A stretch of DNA of 64,000 nt from Roseovarius sp. MMSF_3350 (GTDB lineage: Bacteria; Pseudomonadota; Alphaproteobacteria; Rhodobacterales; Rhodobacteraceae): positions 124,001 through 188,000 of the forward strand of contig NZ_JASHIZ010000002.1 of the NCBI RefSeq assembly GCF_030733425.1, in the 5' to 3' direction. A program made the position numbers and the translations under genes. Below the pieces are notes generated by a model that worked only from the letters and a program-made list of their open reading frames with translations, was not told the DNA's origin and ran no database searches. Of the stretch, positions 1-7,580 are shown one piece after another. The stretch's first letter is position 1; every line of letters begins with the position of its first letter.

Positions 1-819
1 GCGCATCTTGCCGGGTCGAGCCATCCGACCATGTTCCGCAGGATCAACGCGGTCGAGGAGAAGCTTGGCGTGCGGCTCTTCGAGCGATTTCGCACGGGGT
101 ATCGCCTGACGGCCGCAGGGGAAGAAGTCGCGAAGACCGCGCGCGAGATGGAAGACCTCGCCATCGTGACCGAACGTCGCGTGGCGGGCCGCGATCTGAG
201 GCCCTCGGGTATCGTGCGCCTGGCGACGACCGACACGCTTCTACACGGCCTGCTGGCACCTCAGATTGCCCGTTTGCGGCATTCGGAACCCGAGATCGTG
301 CTCGAGGTCGCTGTATCGAACGAGATTGCCGATCTCTCCGTTCGGGAGGCGGATATTGCAATCCGGCCCGCGGCGTCGCCCGAGGAGCACTTGGTCGGAC
401 GCCGCCTCGGCCGAATCCGGCAAGCCATCTACGGGGCGCGGTCGCTTGGCCTCGGCGAGGTCGATCGACGGGAATTGTCAGGCCTGCCTTGGATCGGCCC
501 GAGCACGTCGATGGCCTATCCTCAGCTTCACCTATGGATGCGAAAGCGCGGGTGTGAACGATCTTGCATCTGCAGGATGGATAGCGTCCTGGGTATGCAT
601 GCTGCGGTCCGTGCCGGCATCGGCGTCGCGCTTCTACCGTGCTATCTGGCCGAACCGGATGCTGACCTGCAACGCCTTATGGAGGTCGAAGACCTCGCCG
701 CGGACCTTTGGATGCTGACCCATCCCGACCTTCGCTATACCGCCCGCATTCGCGCCGTGCTCGATTTCTTCGGCACCGCACGGGCAGAGTTGGTTGAAAC
801 GATTGACGGCTCCGAGTAG
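1..819 (+). CDS. LysR-family transcriptional regulator, 5' end outside window
   Basis: The reading frame is open from base 1, and the first ATG (31) falls inside the helix-turn-helix, so the gene starts upstream of the window. The visible start has the LysR recognition helix (SHPTxFRRINAVEEKLGVRLFER), followed by a typical substrate-binding domain ending at residue ~262. LysR proteins bind DNA as tetramers and respond to a small ligand bound in the C-terminal domain. The target is not visible because the divergent neighbour would lie off the left edge. The family call is secure; the ligand is unknown. Confidence 0.85.
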   Translation, partial: AHLAGSSHPTMFRRINAVEEKLGVRLFERFRTGYRLTAAGEEVAKTAREMEDLAIVTERRVAGRDLRPSGIVRLATTDTLLHGLLAPQIARLRHSEPEIVLEVAVSNEIADLSVREADIAIRPAASPEEHLVGRRLGRIRQAIYGARSLGLGEVDRRELSGLPWIGPSTSMAYPQLHLWMRKRGCERSCICRMDSVLGMHAAVRAGIGVALLPCYLAEPDADLQRLMEVEDLAADLWMLTHPDLRYTARIRAVLDFFGTARAELVETIDGSE

Positions 820-1159
820 CGGCCGTTCCCTGCTGTCCAGGTAATTTGCAAGAGGGGCTCAAAGCCGTCATGCGGCGTCGCAGCAGGTCGGACATCCGGC
901 AGGCAGCAGCGGACGTCGCTCAGGGCCCATTCCGGACCTTCGCTCTATCATCAAGATGCTTCAGTCGCAGCCTGCATTGCTGCATTGGCAGCTTTTCTCG
1001 GGTCTAAGCGGTGGGAAGCGTTTGAACCGAGACCGAGGTAAAGGCGCGCAAAAACACCGGGCTCTGTCCGTCGCGACGGTTGTCCTGCATCGCTGTCAGA
1101 ACTCCTTGATGAACGCGGAAATGCGCCAGCCGCTGCCGCTAACGCTAGGCCTGCCGGGC
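820..1159. other. Intergenic, no gene seen
   Basis: Overlapping open frames run on both strands here, but none has a recognisable domain, a good ribosome-binding site or coding-like composition. I see no RNA gene or clear repeat. Confidence 0.4.
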
Positions 1160-1321
1160 TCAGCTTTCGGTGGAGTCGGTCTGCGCCGCGCGGCTTTTGG
1201 ACCCTGTTCCGGGCTTGAACGGCGCGCTGCGCATGCCGAACTTTCGGAAAGGCAACTTCTTGGCCGGCTCGCTCAGAAATTCCTTCAGGTCCAGTTGTTT
1301 CTTCGGGGTCGAATATCCCAT
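1160..1321 (-). CDS. Small basic hypothetical protein (53 aa)
   Basis: A short open frame starting with ATG at 1321 encodes a Lys/Ser-rich 53-residue protein. It begins MGYSTPKKQLDLKEF and has a basic middle (KKLPFRKFGMRSAPFKPGT). A purine-rich stretch (GTGGAAAAAA) precedes the start. The regular alternation of basic and hydrophobic residues looks more protein-like than the long GC-rich shadow frames over the same bases. No domain is recognised. It lies downstream of the cold-shock pair on the same strand, with a 317-bp gap. It may be chance; a conserved homologue would settle it. Confidence 0.35.
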   Translation of the reverse strand: MGYSTPKKQLDLKEFLSEPAKKLPFRKFGMRSAPFKPGTGSKSRAAQTDSTES

Positions 1322-1638
1322 TTTTTTCCACTTTCATTTGAATGTGTTGAAGCTGCCCGGGTTCGCACGGGAACCGGAGCTGCCGTGCCTGGTCATCGCG
1401 GCGCAGCGTGCGGCGCGTTTTGTCGAATTTTCTGACCACGCGTCCCGATCACGCCCCGCGTCGGGGCCGTGATCCCGGTCTTCGGCAAAGGTCTCGGTGA
1501 GGCCCAAACCAGCAGCCGGTGCGTTGTCAGTAGCAGAGGCTGCTCCGATTGCGGTGTGTTCGCCGCTCCCGACCATCGCGTGAGCCGGTCGGAAGCGTTT
1601 TTGGCACGATCAGGGGACGCGCGACCGCGGGCGATCCC
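1322..1638. other. Intergenic, no gene seen
   Basis: GC-rich stretch between the small 53-residue frame and the cold-shock pair. No convincing gene, RNA or terminator was seen. Confidence 0.4.
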
Positions 1639-1875
1639 TTACCGGGAAAGCCCTGCGTCGCGTGCCTCTCGGGCTAGTTTGAGCTTGGCGCTCTTTTCCA
1701 CCCGTTCGTTGGCCTCGGCTTCCAGTATCTCTCTGGCCGCCGCTGTGGTCTTGTCCAGCCGGGTGACTGGCGCAACTGGCGCGTTCTTGAAAACGCTGGA
1801 AGGCGTCAGGTGCCGCCCGCCATTGCCGGTTTGCGGCGGGACCTCTTTGAAGACGTCCTCGAGGGAAAAGCTCAT
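1639..1875 (-). CDS. Small protein coupled to cold-shock gene (78 aa)
   Basis: The ATG overlaps the stop codon of the cold-shock gene (ATGA at 1872-1875), so translation is probably coupled. The 78-residue product starts [14 protein letters not shown] and has a disordered middle. It ends in a charged helix (residues ~45-78, [32 protein letters not shown]) that could form a coiled coil. No known domain is recognised. The overlap with csp suggests a role in cold-shock or RNA-related physiology, but this is inference from position only. Confidence 0.65.
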   Translation of the reverse strand: MSFSLEDVFKEVPPQTGNGGRHLTPSSVFKNAPVAPVTRLDKTTAAAREILEAEANERVEKSAKLKLAREARDAGLSR

Positions 1876-2078
1876 GCGATTTCCAGCGCGCTGGCGGACT
1901 CGCGCCCGTCACGGCCGGTCTCGGTCTCGAACTTGACCTTCTGGCCGTCATCCAGACCGCGGATGCCAGCGCGCTCCAGCTCGGAGATGTGAACGAACAC
2001 ATCCTTGCCGCCGCTCTCCGGCTGAATGAATCCGAAACCTTTGGTTGAGTTGAACCATTTCACGGTGCCATTGGCCAT
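1872..2078 (-). CDS. csp: Cold-shock domain protein (CspA family)
   Basis: This 68-residue protein is a single cold-shock domain. Both RNA-binding motifs are present: RNP1 (KGFGFI, residues 13-18) and RNP2 (VFVHI, residues 27-31). CspA-type proteins bind single-stranded nucleic acid and melt RNA structure in the cytoplasm. The start at 2078 (MANGTVKWF) fits the family length; an upstream in-frame ATG would add 17 residues unlike the family. The 3' end overlaps the next small gene by 4 nt. The ~300-bp upstream region could hold the long leader often seen on csp mRNAs, but I could not identify one. Confidence 0.95.
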   Translation of the reverse strand: MANGTVKWFNSTKGFGFIQPESGGKDVFVHISELERAGIRGLDDGQKVKFETETGRDGRESASALEIA

Positions 2079-2388
2079 ATCCGTGTACTCCTGTTTGGGT
2101 GCTGCCCACAGGATGCGGCAGCCCGGCATAGTCAGACTGAATCGATCAACTGAGAGCCGGGTAAACGGAAGCAGCGGTTCGAGAGAACAACATAAGCATC
2201 TTACAAGTAAGCCTGCGACGCACGAAATACAAGCCGCATTGGGCTGGGCGACCCTCTATTCGCCAGTTGATGCTGCCATCTTGGGTATTGCGGTCAGCGA
2301 CCAGTATCTCGGGGTGAGCTCGAGGACGCTCTGGAAATCTTTGAAAGTGTAGAAATCTAAAAGCCAGGGCTGCCTTCACTGGCGGCAA
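2079..2388. other. Intergenic upstream of csp
   Basis: 310 bp between the TetR gene and csp, somewhat AT-richer than its surroundings. It must contain the csp promoter and leader. No gene is recognised on either strand. Confidence 0.4.
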
Positions 2389-2973
2389 CTATGCCTCGGC
2401 GAGGGCTGCATCGATCATCCGCGCGGCCATTTCCTTGGCGATCTGCGCCGCGTCGGGCATGCCGCGCACATGGGCGGTGGCGATGGCACCCTCCTTGAGC
2501 AGGGCCAATTGCTCGGCCAGCTTTACCGGGTCCGGGGCTCCGGCGCTGGCACACTGCCGTTCGAGATATTCCAGGATGCTGCGCTTGTGCTCGGCGGCGA
2601 CGCGATGGGCGGGATGTGACTGGTCGCTGAATTCGCCGGATACGTTGATGAAGGCGCAGCCGTGAAATCCCATCCCCCTGAACGCGCGTCCCTCGAACCA
2701 GGTCTCCAACGCGTCGAACATTGCCAGCAGACGCGCGCGCGGCTCGGGCGAGGCCTTTTCCATCTCGCCCATCAGCCAATTGCGAAACTGTTCGTCACGC
2801 CGGTGCAAAACCGCGAGAATCAGTTCGTCCTTGGATCGGAAATGGTTGTACAGCGTCATCTTCGCGACGCCGGATTCCTCCAGGATCTTGTCGATCCCGG
2901 TGGCATTGAAGCCGCCCGCGTAAAAAAGTTTCAGGGCGGTTTCTACAAGATCGTCGCGACGAGACTTTGGCAT
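2389..2973 (-). CDS. TetR/AcrR-family regulator
   Basis: A 194-residue TetR-type repressor. The N-terminal helix-turn-helix spans residues ~8-55 (FNATGIDKILEESGVAKMTLYNHFRSKDELI). An all-helical ligand domain follows, with the FHGCAFINVSGEF segment common in the AcrR/QacR-like branch. It is divergent from the AhpD-like gene at 3147. Two near-identical short palindromes in the shared promoter (2989-3002 and 3090-3103) are good candidate operators. The likely role is autoregulated repression of the AhpD-like/DUF1348 pair, lifted by an unknown reactive compound. Confidence 0.9.
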   Translation of the reverse strand: MPKSRRDDLVETALKLFYAGGFNATGIDKILEESGVAKMTLYNHFRSKDELILAVLHRRDEQFRNWLMGEMEKASPEPRARLLAMFDALETWFEGRAFRGMGFHGCAFINVSGEFSDQSHPAHRVAAEHKRSILEYLERQCASAGAPDPVKLAEQLALLKEGAIATAHVRGMPDAAQIAKEMAARMIDAALAEA

Positions 2974-2988
2974 TATAACCTAACATAT

Positions 2989-3002
2989 TCAGACTGTTCT
3001 GT
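2989..3002. promoter_or_regulatory. Candidate TetR operator, proximal copy
   Basis: Imperfect palindrome TCAGAC-TG-TTCTGT, 16 bp upstream of the TetR start. It matches the second site at 3090 in arm sequence and 2-bp centre length. One copy per divergent promoter fits autoregulation plus target repression. No binding evidence. Confidence 0.5.
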
Positions 3003-3089
3003 ATATATGTGGCAGGGATTCCTGTGTTTTACAAGTCTTGGAGCGGTGACGCGCCGACAAATCCGACGCTATTTCGAGACTTGCAATAA

Positions 3090-3103
3090 ACAGACCTGTC
3101 TGT
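3090..3103. promoter_or_regulatory. Candidate TetR operator, distal copy
   Basis: ACAGAC-CT-GTCTGT has perfect 6-bp arms around a 2-bp centre and sits 43 bp before the AhpD-like start. It is placed to block the promoter of the divergent operon. Confidence 0.55.
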
Positions 3104-3146
3104 ATGTAATTTGAACATTCGAACCAGAATAGAGTGAGACAACCAC

Positions 3147-3695
3147 ATGACCCGTATCGCACTTCCCGCTTCGATCGAAACCGCTCCGGCCGCAGCACAA
3201 CCCCTTCTCGAAGCCGTCAAGAAAATGCTCGGCAGCGTGCCGAACCTGTTCCGCATTACCGCCAACAGCCCTGCCGCGCTCGAAGGCTATCTCGGCCTCA
3301 ACGGCGCGCTCGCCAAGGGCAGCCTCGATGCCCGAACCCGCGAGGGTATCGCGCTGGCCGTGGCGCAGATCAACGGCTGCGACTACTGCCTTGCCGCCCA
3401 TACCTATCTCGCCACTCACGTGGCCAAGCTCGACGAGGCGGAGATCGCCGCGAACCGGGGCGGCGGGTCTGAGGATGAAAAGGCAGATGCCGCCATCCGC
3501 TTTGCCACCGCCCTCGTGAACGCGCGCGGCCATGTGTCCGAGAACGATGTCTCGGCCATCAAGGCCGCGGGATACTCGGAGGCTGAAATCGTCGAGATCG
3601 TGGCTCATGTCGCGCTCAACACGCTGACCAATTACCTGAATTCGGCGCTCGACACGCCGATCGACTTCCCGGTCGTCAACGCCAAGGTGGCCTGA
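3147..3695 (+). CDS. AhpD-like carboxymuconolactone-decarboxylase-family protein
   Basis: A 182-residue member of the CMD/AhpD alkylhydroperoxidase fold. The redox pair C78-x-x-C81 lies in the motif INGCDYCLAAHTYL with H85 just after, the usual AhpD-type active site. Such proteins reduce peroxides or act on reactive electrophiles using the two cysteines and an external thiol donor. It is first in a two-gene unit with a DUF1348 gene and divergent from a TetR regulator. A second copy, about three-quarters identical by eye, lies at 23246-23794, also with a DUF1348 partner. Substrate unknown. Confidence 0.9.
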   Translation: MTRIALPASIETAPAAAQPLLEAVKKMLGSVPNLFRITANSPAALEGYLGLNGALAKGSLDARTREGIALAVAQINGCDYCLAAHTYLATHVAKLDEAEIAANRGGGSEDEKADAAIRFATALVNARGHVSENDVSAIKAAGYSEAEIVEIVAHVALNTLTNYLNSALDTPIDFPVVNAKVA

Positions 3696-3781
3696 CCCCG
3701 GAGGCGCCCCGGCATCCTTCCCACGGATCCCAACCTGTCCCCTGCCGGGGCACCAGAATTCCATCGTAACGGAGTTAGTCC

Positions 3782-4246
3782 ATGACACGTCCTCCTTTTC
3801 CGCCCTTCGACGAAAGCGCCGCCATCACCAAGGTCCGCATGGCCGAAGATGGCTGGAACAGCCGCGACCCGGAAAAGGTCGCGCTGGCCTACACGCCCGA
3901 CTGTCAATGGCGCAACCGTGCCGAGATCTTTCAGGGCCGCGAGCGCATCACGGAGTTTCTGACCCGCAAATGGGCAAGCGAACTGGGGTATCGGCTGATC
4001 AAGGAACTCTGGGCCCATCAGGGCAACCGGATCGCCGTACGCTTCGCCTATGAATACCGCGATGACAGCGGATCATGGTTCCGCGCCTATGGCAACGAGA
4101 ACTGGGACTTCGCTCCGGACGGCCTGATGCAACGGCGCATCGCCTCGATCAACGAATTGCCCATCACCGAGGACGCACGGCTGTTTCACTGGCCGCTCGG
4201 ACGGCGGCCCGACGATCATCCGGGTCTTTCGGACCTGGGACTCTGA
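3782..4246 (+). CDS. DUF1348 NTF2-like protein
   Basis: A 154-residue protein of the DUF1348 family with a SnoaL/NTF2-like cone fold. Typical segments are visible: [22 protein letters not shown] near residue 25, then [30 protein letters not shown] and the C-terminal [23 protein letters not shown]2-like folds usually bind small hydrophobic ligands or act as simple hydrolases or isomerases; no activity is established for this family. It follows the AhpD-like gene after 86 bp and is probably co-transcribed. The paralogue at 22745-23158 lacks the C-terminal segment. Confidence 0.88.
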   Translation: MTRPPFPPFDESAAITKVRMAEDGWNSRDPEKVALAYTPDCQWRNRAEIFQGRERITEFLTRKWASELGYRLIKELWAHQGNRIAVRFAYEYRDDSGSWFRAYGNENWDFAPDGLMQRRIASINELPITEDARLFHWPLGRRPDDHPGLSDLGL

Positions 4247-4342
4247 GACAAGCGCGGTGCCATGCGTTTTTCACGGCATCGGCGCGCCAGCCGGGCCACG
4301 CCCGGCCGCAACCATTATTTTCAGCCAGAAGGTCTTAGTAGA

Positions 4343-4534
4343 ATGAAAACCACTTACATGCTTCGCATTTCCACCCTGGCTCTGGCGATTGCCGCCAGCA
4401 GCCTTGCGGTCTCGCCAGCCCTCACCGAGGCCGGTCCGGCCCTCGTGGAACGCGCCGCCCAAACCGTCGCCGATAGCCCCGAGACCATGAGAGCTGCCTG
4501 CGCGCTGTCATTGGCCGATTTTCCGACCGATTGA
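4343..4534 (+). CDS. Short exported protein, possibly truncated (63 aa)
   Basis: ATG at 4343 follows a GAAGG ribosome-binding site. The product begins with a clear Sec signal peptide (MKTTYMLRISTLALAIAASSLAVSPAL); only ~35 residues remain afterwards, with no recognised domain. It lies downstream of the DUF1348 gene on the same strand. The short mature part suggests a small periplasmic protein or the 5' remnant of a longer gene whose rest is missing from 4535-4788. Confidence 0.5.
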   Translation: MKTTYMLRISTLALAIAASSLAVSPALTEAGPALVERAAQTVADSPETMRAACALSLADFPTD

Positions 4535-4788
4535 CCCGTTTCCGGCAGCGCCCCCTTGCCAATTGGACCCAAGGAACGCGGACATCGCACTCTCCTACGC
4601 GGCGTGACCCCCGTGCCGTGAACGGCTGATCTGTGTCTTTTGACGCGACAGAGGCTTTCCTCGTTGCCCGAAATCTTCCTGATTCCAGCAGACCCGATGC
4701 GTAACCTCATCGCGTCTCACGTAGGAGGGCCAGTGCTTGATGCCGAATGTCGCGTTCTACAGCGCGTGAGTGTCGGAGCAGGCCGTTT

Positions 4789-5736
4789 TCATGCCATCCG
4801 CCCTCTTTGGGCGCTTGGGGTGGAGCCGAAGGACCTGCGGTAGAGACGAGTGAAGTGGCCGACGCTCTGGAAGCCGCTGGCGATCGCGATTTCGGAGATC
4901 GACATCTCCGTCTGCAATAGCAGGTTGCGGGCGCGATCAAGCCGCAACTCCATGTAGTAGCGGCTGGGGCTGGTGTTGAAGTACCGCCCGAAGAGGCGCT
5001 CCAGTTGCCGGACGGAAATGTCGAGATCCTCCGCTATTGCCACGGGCGAGACCGGCTCCTCCAAGGCGGCGCGCATGATCTCGACGGCGCGGGCGACGTG
5101 GGGGTTGCGCATTCCGATGCGCGACTGGAGGGAAATCCTCTGATCGACGGACGCCTCCCGAGCCCCTGCGTAGACCATCATGTCCGACACGGCGACCGAC
5201 AGGTCATAGCCATGATCCTGGTCAATCAGGTTCAACATGAGGTCCGCAGTTGCCGTGCCGCCAGATGCCGTCACGTGTTTCTCGTCGGCTACGAAGACGC
5301 TGCGGACAAGTGCGACGTCAGGGAATTTTTCGGTGAAGGCGTCGTGGTACTCCCAATGGATGGCCGCCTTCATTCCGTTCAGGAACCCGGCCTCGGCCAA
5401 GATCCATGCGCCCGAACACAGCGCACCGACCCGGACCCCGGTGGAGCGGGCCTTGCGCAGACTTGTCAACAGTGCCGGCGTGATGAACTCGGTCATGCCG
5501 AGCCCCGGGATCACGAACAGCCGGTCGCATTTCGGAAGGTTTCGGAACGAATGCTGAACGAGGGTCACGGAGCCGTTGGACGCCTGGGACGAGACGCCGT
5601 CCTCAGAGGCATAGGACCAAGAGTAAAGGGTTTCACCGCGGATCATGTTCGCGATGCGAAGAGGTTCAATCGCGCAGGCGAGTGTCAGGTGCGTATGTTT
5701 CTCGACGAGGAGAAAGACGAAGTGTTGCGCGCCCAT
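4789..5736 (-). CDS. GlxA-family AraC-type transcriptional regulator
   Basis: A 315-residue regulator with an N-terminal DJ-1/PfpI-like domain and a C-terminal AraC double helix-turn-helix. The first domain carries the LCSGAWILAEAGFLNGMKAAIHWEYHDAF segment typical of GlxA regulators. The second ends ISEIAIASGFQSVGHFTRLYRRSFGSTPS. GlxA-type proteins often control catabolism of quaternary amines and related compounds. I chose ATG 5736 because AAGGGA stands 6 nt upstream and the domain begins at once; an in-frame ATG at 5796 would add 20 residues. It is divergent from the GntR-led catabolic operon and probably regulates that or the MttB gene. Confidence 0.88.
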   Translation of the reverse strand: MGAQHFVFLLVEKHTHLTLACAIEPLRIANMIRGETLYSWSYASEDGVSSQASNGSVTLVQHSFRNLPKCDRLFVIPGLGMTEFITPALLTSLRKARSTGVRVGALCSGAWILAEAGFLNGMKAAIHWEYHDAFTEKFPDVALVRSVFVADEKHVTASGGTATADLMLNLIDQDHGYDLSVAVSDMMVYAGAREASVDQRISLQSRIGMRNPHVARAVEIMRAALEEPVSPVAIAEDLDISVRQLERLFGRYFNTSPSRYYMELRLDRARNLLLQTEMSISEIAIASGFQSVGHFTRLYRRSFGSTPSAQRGRMA

Positions 5737-5849
5737 GGCTGGTCCCTTGAAGCGTGATGTTACGGGCTGAAACGGCACCCGCCCTACTTTCGGCATAATC
5801 TATCCCAAGGACGGGCCGTCGATTTTGTATCATGTATGTCGCTTTACTT

Positions 5850-5875
5850 TATACAATGATTATACGATCAGTATA
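5850..5875. promoter_or_regulatory. Tandem TATAC-N5-GTATA operator candidates
   Basis: A perfect inverted repeat TATAC-GATCA-GTATA at 5861-5875 is preceded 11 bp away, one helical turn, by the related TATAC-AATGA-TTATA at 5850-5864. They sit in the AT-rich divergent promoter between the GlxA-type and GntR genes. GntR/FCD repressors typically bind short palindromes like this, so autoregulation by the adjacent GntR is the simplest reading. Confidence 0.5.
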
Positions 5876-5938
5876 GCTTGATTGCGACGTTGGCGTCGGT
5901 CCGGGACCGGCGAACATCGGGAACGAAGGAGAAGGACA

Positions 5939-6649
5939 GTGACACCCGACATCAAATCGACGAAAGCCATGCTCTACGAGTACCTTCGCACCGAGATCCT
6001 CTCCACGCGAATCGCGCCCGGTGCGGACATCGATGAAGCCAAGCTTTCCGCGAAATTTTCGCTGTCGCGCACGCCCCTGCGCGAAACGCTGCGGCAGCTC
6101 GCGGGGGAAGGTCTCGTTATGCTGCGCGAAAATCGTTCTGCCCGCGTGACCGACATGTCCTTCTCGACCCTGCGGGATTTCTTCGTGACAGCGCCCATGA
6201 TCTACGGTGCCGTTTTGCGGCTGGCGGCCCAGAACGCCCAACCTGCGCAGATCGAGGCGCTGAAGCAGGCGCAGGACGAGTTTCGCCGGTCCTTGCGCAA
6301 GGGCACTGCCGTCGACCGCGCCCTGGCAAACAACCGATTTCACGAGATCACCGGCGAGATGGCGGGCAATATCTACCTGCTGCCGTCCTTTCATCGGCTT
6401 CTGATCGACCATGCCCGGATCGGCACGACATTCTACCGGCCGCAATCCAACGAGATGGCCGGGGACCTCGACAAGGCCTGTCAGCAGCATGACGAGATCA
6501 TCGACGCCATCGAGGCGCGAGACGAGGAGCGGGCCGGTCGGCTGGCGGACGAACATTGGAGCCTGTCGCGCGGGCAGATCGAGCTTTTCGTGATGCCCGG
6601 CAGCCTCGACATCCCGCTCGGAGATCTGCCGCGGACGACAACCGGATGA
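5939..6649 (+). CDS. GntR-family (FCD) transcriptional regulator
   Basis: A 236-residue FadR/GntR regulator. The N-terminal winged helix (residues ~8-70) contains the signature ISxKFSLSRTPLRETLRQLAGEGLV. The helical FCD ligand domain follows. It starts at GTG 5939, which has AAGGAGAAGG directly upstream; the longer frame to 5882 lacks a ribosome-binding site. It is separated by 7 bp from the DapA-like gene, so it is the first gene of the catabolic operon. It is probably a repressor relieved by a pathway acid binding the FCD metal site. Confidence 0.92.
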   Translation: MTPDIKSTKAMLYEYLRTEILSTRIAPGADIDEAKLSAKFSLSRTPLRETLRQLAGEGLVMLRENRSARVTDMSFSTLRDFFVTAPMIYGAVLRLAAQNAQPAQIEALKQAQDEFRRSLRKGTAVDRALANNRFHEITGEMAGNIYLLPSFHRLLIDHARIGTTFYRPQSNEMAGDLDKACQQHDEIIDAIEARDEERAGRLADEHWSLSRGQIELFVMPGSLDIPLGDLPRTTTG

Positions 6650-6656
6650 TGCAGAC

Positions 6657-7580
6657 ATGACTGCAATATTCAGATTTGACGGCATCTACACGCCCGTCGT
6701 CACACCCTTCGCTGAGGACAGGTCCGTTCGCTGGGACGCACTCGCCGACGTCATCGAGTGGCTGATTTCCCAGGGCGTGCACGGCCTCATCACCGGCGGC
6801 TCCACGGGCGAGAACTACGCCCAGACCGTGGCGGAGCGGATCGAGATCGCGAAATTCACCGTTGAAAGGGCTGCGGGCCGGGTGCCGGTGATCGTCGGAA
6901 CCGGGGCGATGCTGACCTCGGACTCCATCGCACTGGCCCAGGCCACGCGCGGGATGGGGGCGGATGCGATCCTGCTGGCATCGCCGCCCTATTCCGTGCC
7001 CACCGACCGAGAGAACGCACTGAATGCGCTGGCGATCGACAAGGCGGCGGATCTGCCGATCATGCTCTACAACTACCCGCACCGCACCGGCACCATGATG
7101 GGCGAGGAGTTTCTCGACCGCGTCGGCCGCTCCCGCAACTTCTGCGGCATCAAGGAAAGCTCCGGCGACATCAATCGCGTGCACCTGCTGGCGCGGGATT
7201 ACCCGCATATTCAACTGGGCTGCGGCATGGATGACCAGGCGCTGGAATTCTTCGCCTGGGGTGCACCCTTCTGGGTCTGCGGCGGGTCAAACTTCCTGCC
7301 GGCAGAACACATCGCACTTTACGAGGCCTGCGTGGTCGAGGGCGACTTCGCCAAGGGGCGGCGGATCATGTCGGCGATGATGCCGCTGATGCGGGTGCTC
7401 GAGCAGGGCGGGAAGTTCATCCAGACGATCAAGCACGGCGTGACGATGACCGGCATCGACTGTTCGGTCGTGCGCCCGCCGCTGAAGGGATTGAACAAGG
7501 ACGACAAACGCGCGCTGGAACAGGTGACCCGCGTGCTGAAAAGGACGATCGCCGACATCCGAGCGGAGGGCACGACATGA
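6657..7580 (+). CDS. DapA-family (DHDPS/NAL) lyase or deaminase
   Basis: A 307-residue TIM-barrel class I aldolase. Family landmarks are present: GGSTGEN near residue 47, the catalytic Tyr in YNYPHRTG (~138) and the Schiff-base Lys in CGIKESSGD (~166). It is not obviously true dihydrodipicolinate synthase. Members act on pyruvate-derived or deaminated amino-acid intermediates, including pyrroline-hydroxy-carboxylate deaminase of hydroxyproline catabolism. Its stop overlaps the next gene's ATG by 4 nt. The operon of DapA-like enzyme, semialdehyde-type dehydrogenase and FAD amino-acid oxidase resembles hydroxyproline-type degradation, but the substrate is inferred, not shown. Confidence 0.85.
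   Translation: MTAIFRFDGIYTPVVTPFAEDRSVRWDALADVIEWLISQGVHGLITGGSTGENYAQTVAERIEIAKFTVERAAGRVPVIVGTGAMLTSDSIALAQATRGMGADAILLASPPYSVPTDRENALNALAIDKAADLPIMLYNYPHRTGTMMGEEFLDRVGRSRNFCGIKESSGDINRVHLLARDYPHIQLGCGMDDQALEFFAWGAPFWVCGGSNFLPAEHIALYEACVVEGDFAKGRRIMSAMMPLMRVLEQGGKFIQTIKHGVTMTGIDCSVVRPPLKGLNKDDKRALEQVTRVLKRTIADIRAEGTT

Noticed and set aside
951-1439. Long overlapping open frames on both strands
   Set aside because: Arg/Pro/Ala-rich products without domains or ribosome sites; typical of chance frames in GC-rich DNA. Only the 53-residue frame at 1160-1321 was kept, at low confidence.
4535-4788. Continuation of the short exported protein gene
   Set aside because: All frames were read for a mature domain after the signal peptide; none joins sensibly, so no frameshifted full gene is claimed.
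6657-7580. Lysine-biosynthesis dapA
   Set aside because: Key lyase residues are shared, but the neighbours are catabolic (GntR regulator, aldehyde dehydrogenase, amine oxidase) and the surrounding sequence is not that of housekeeping DapA.
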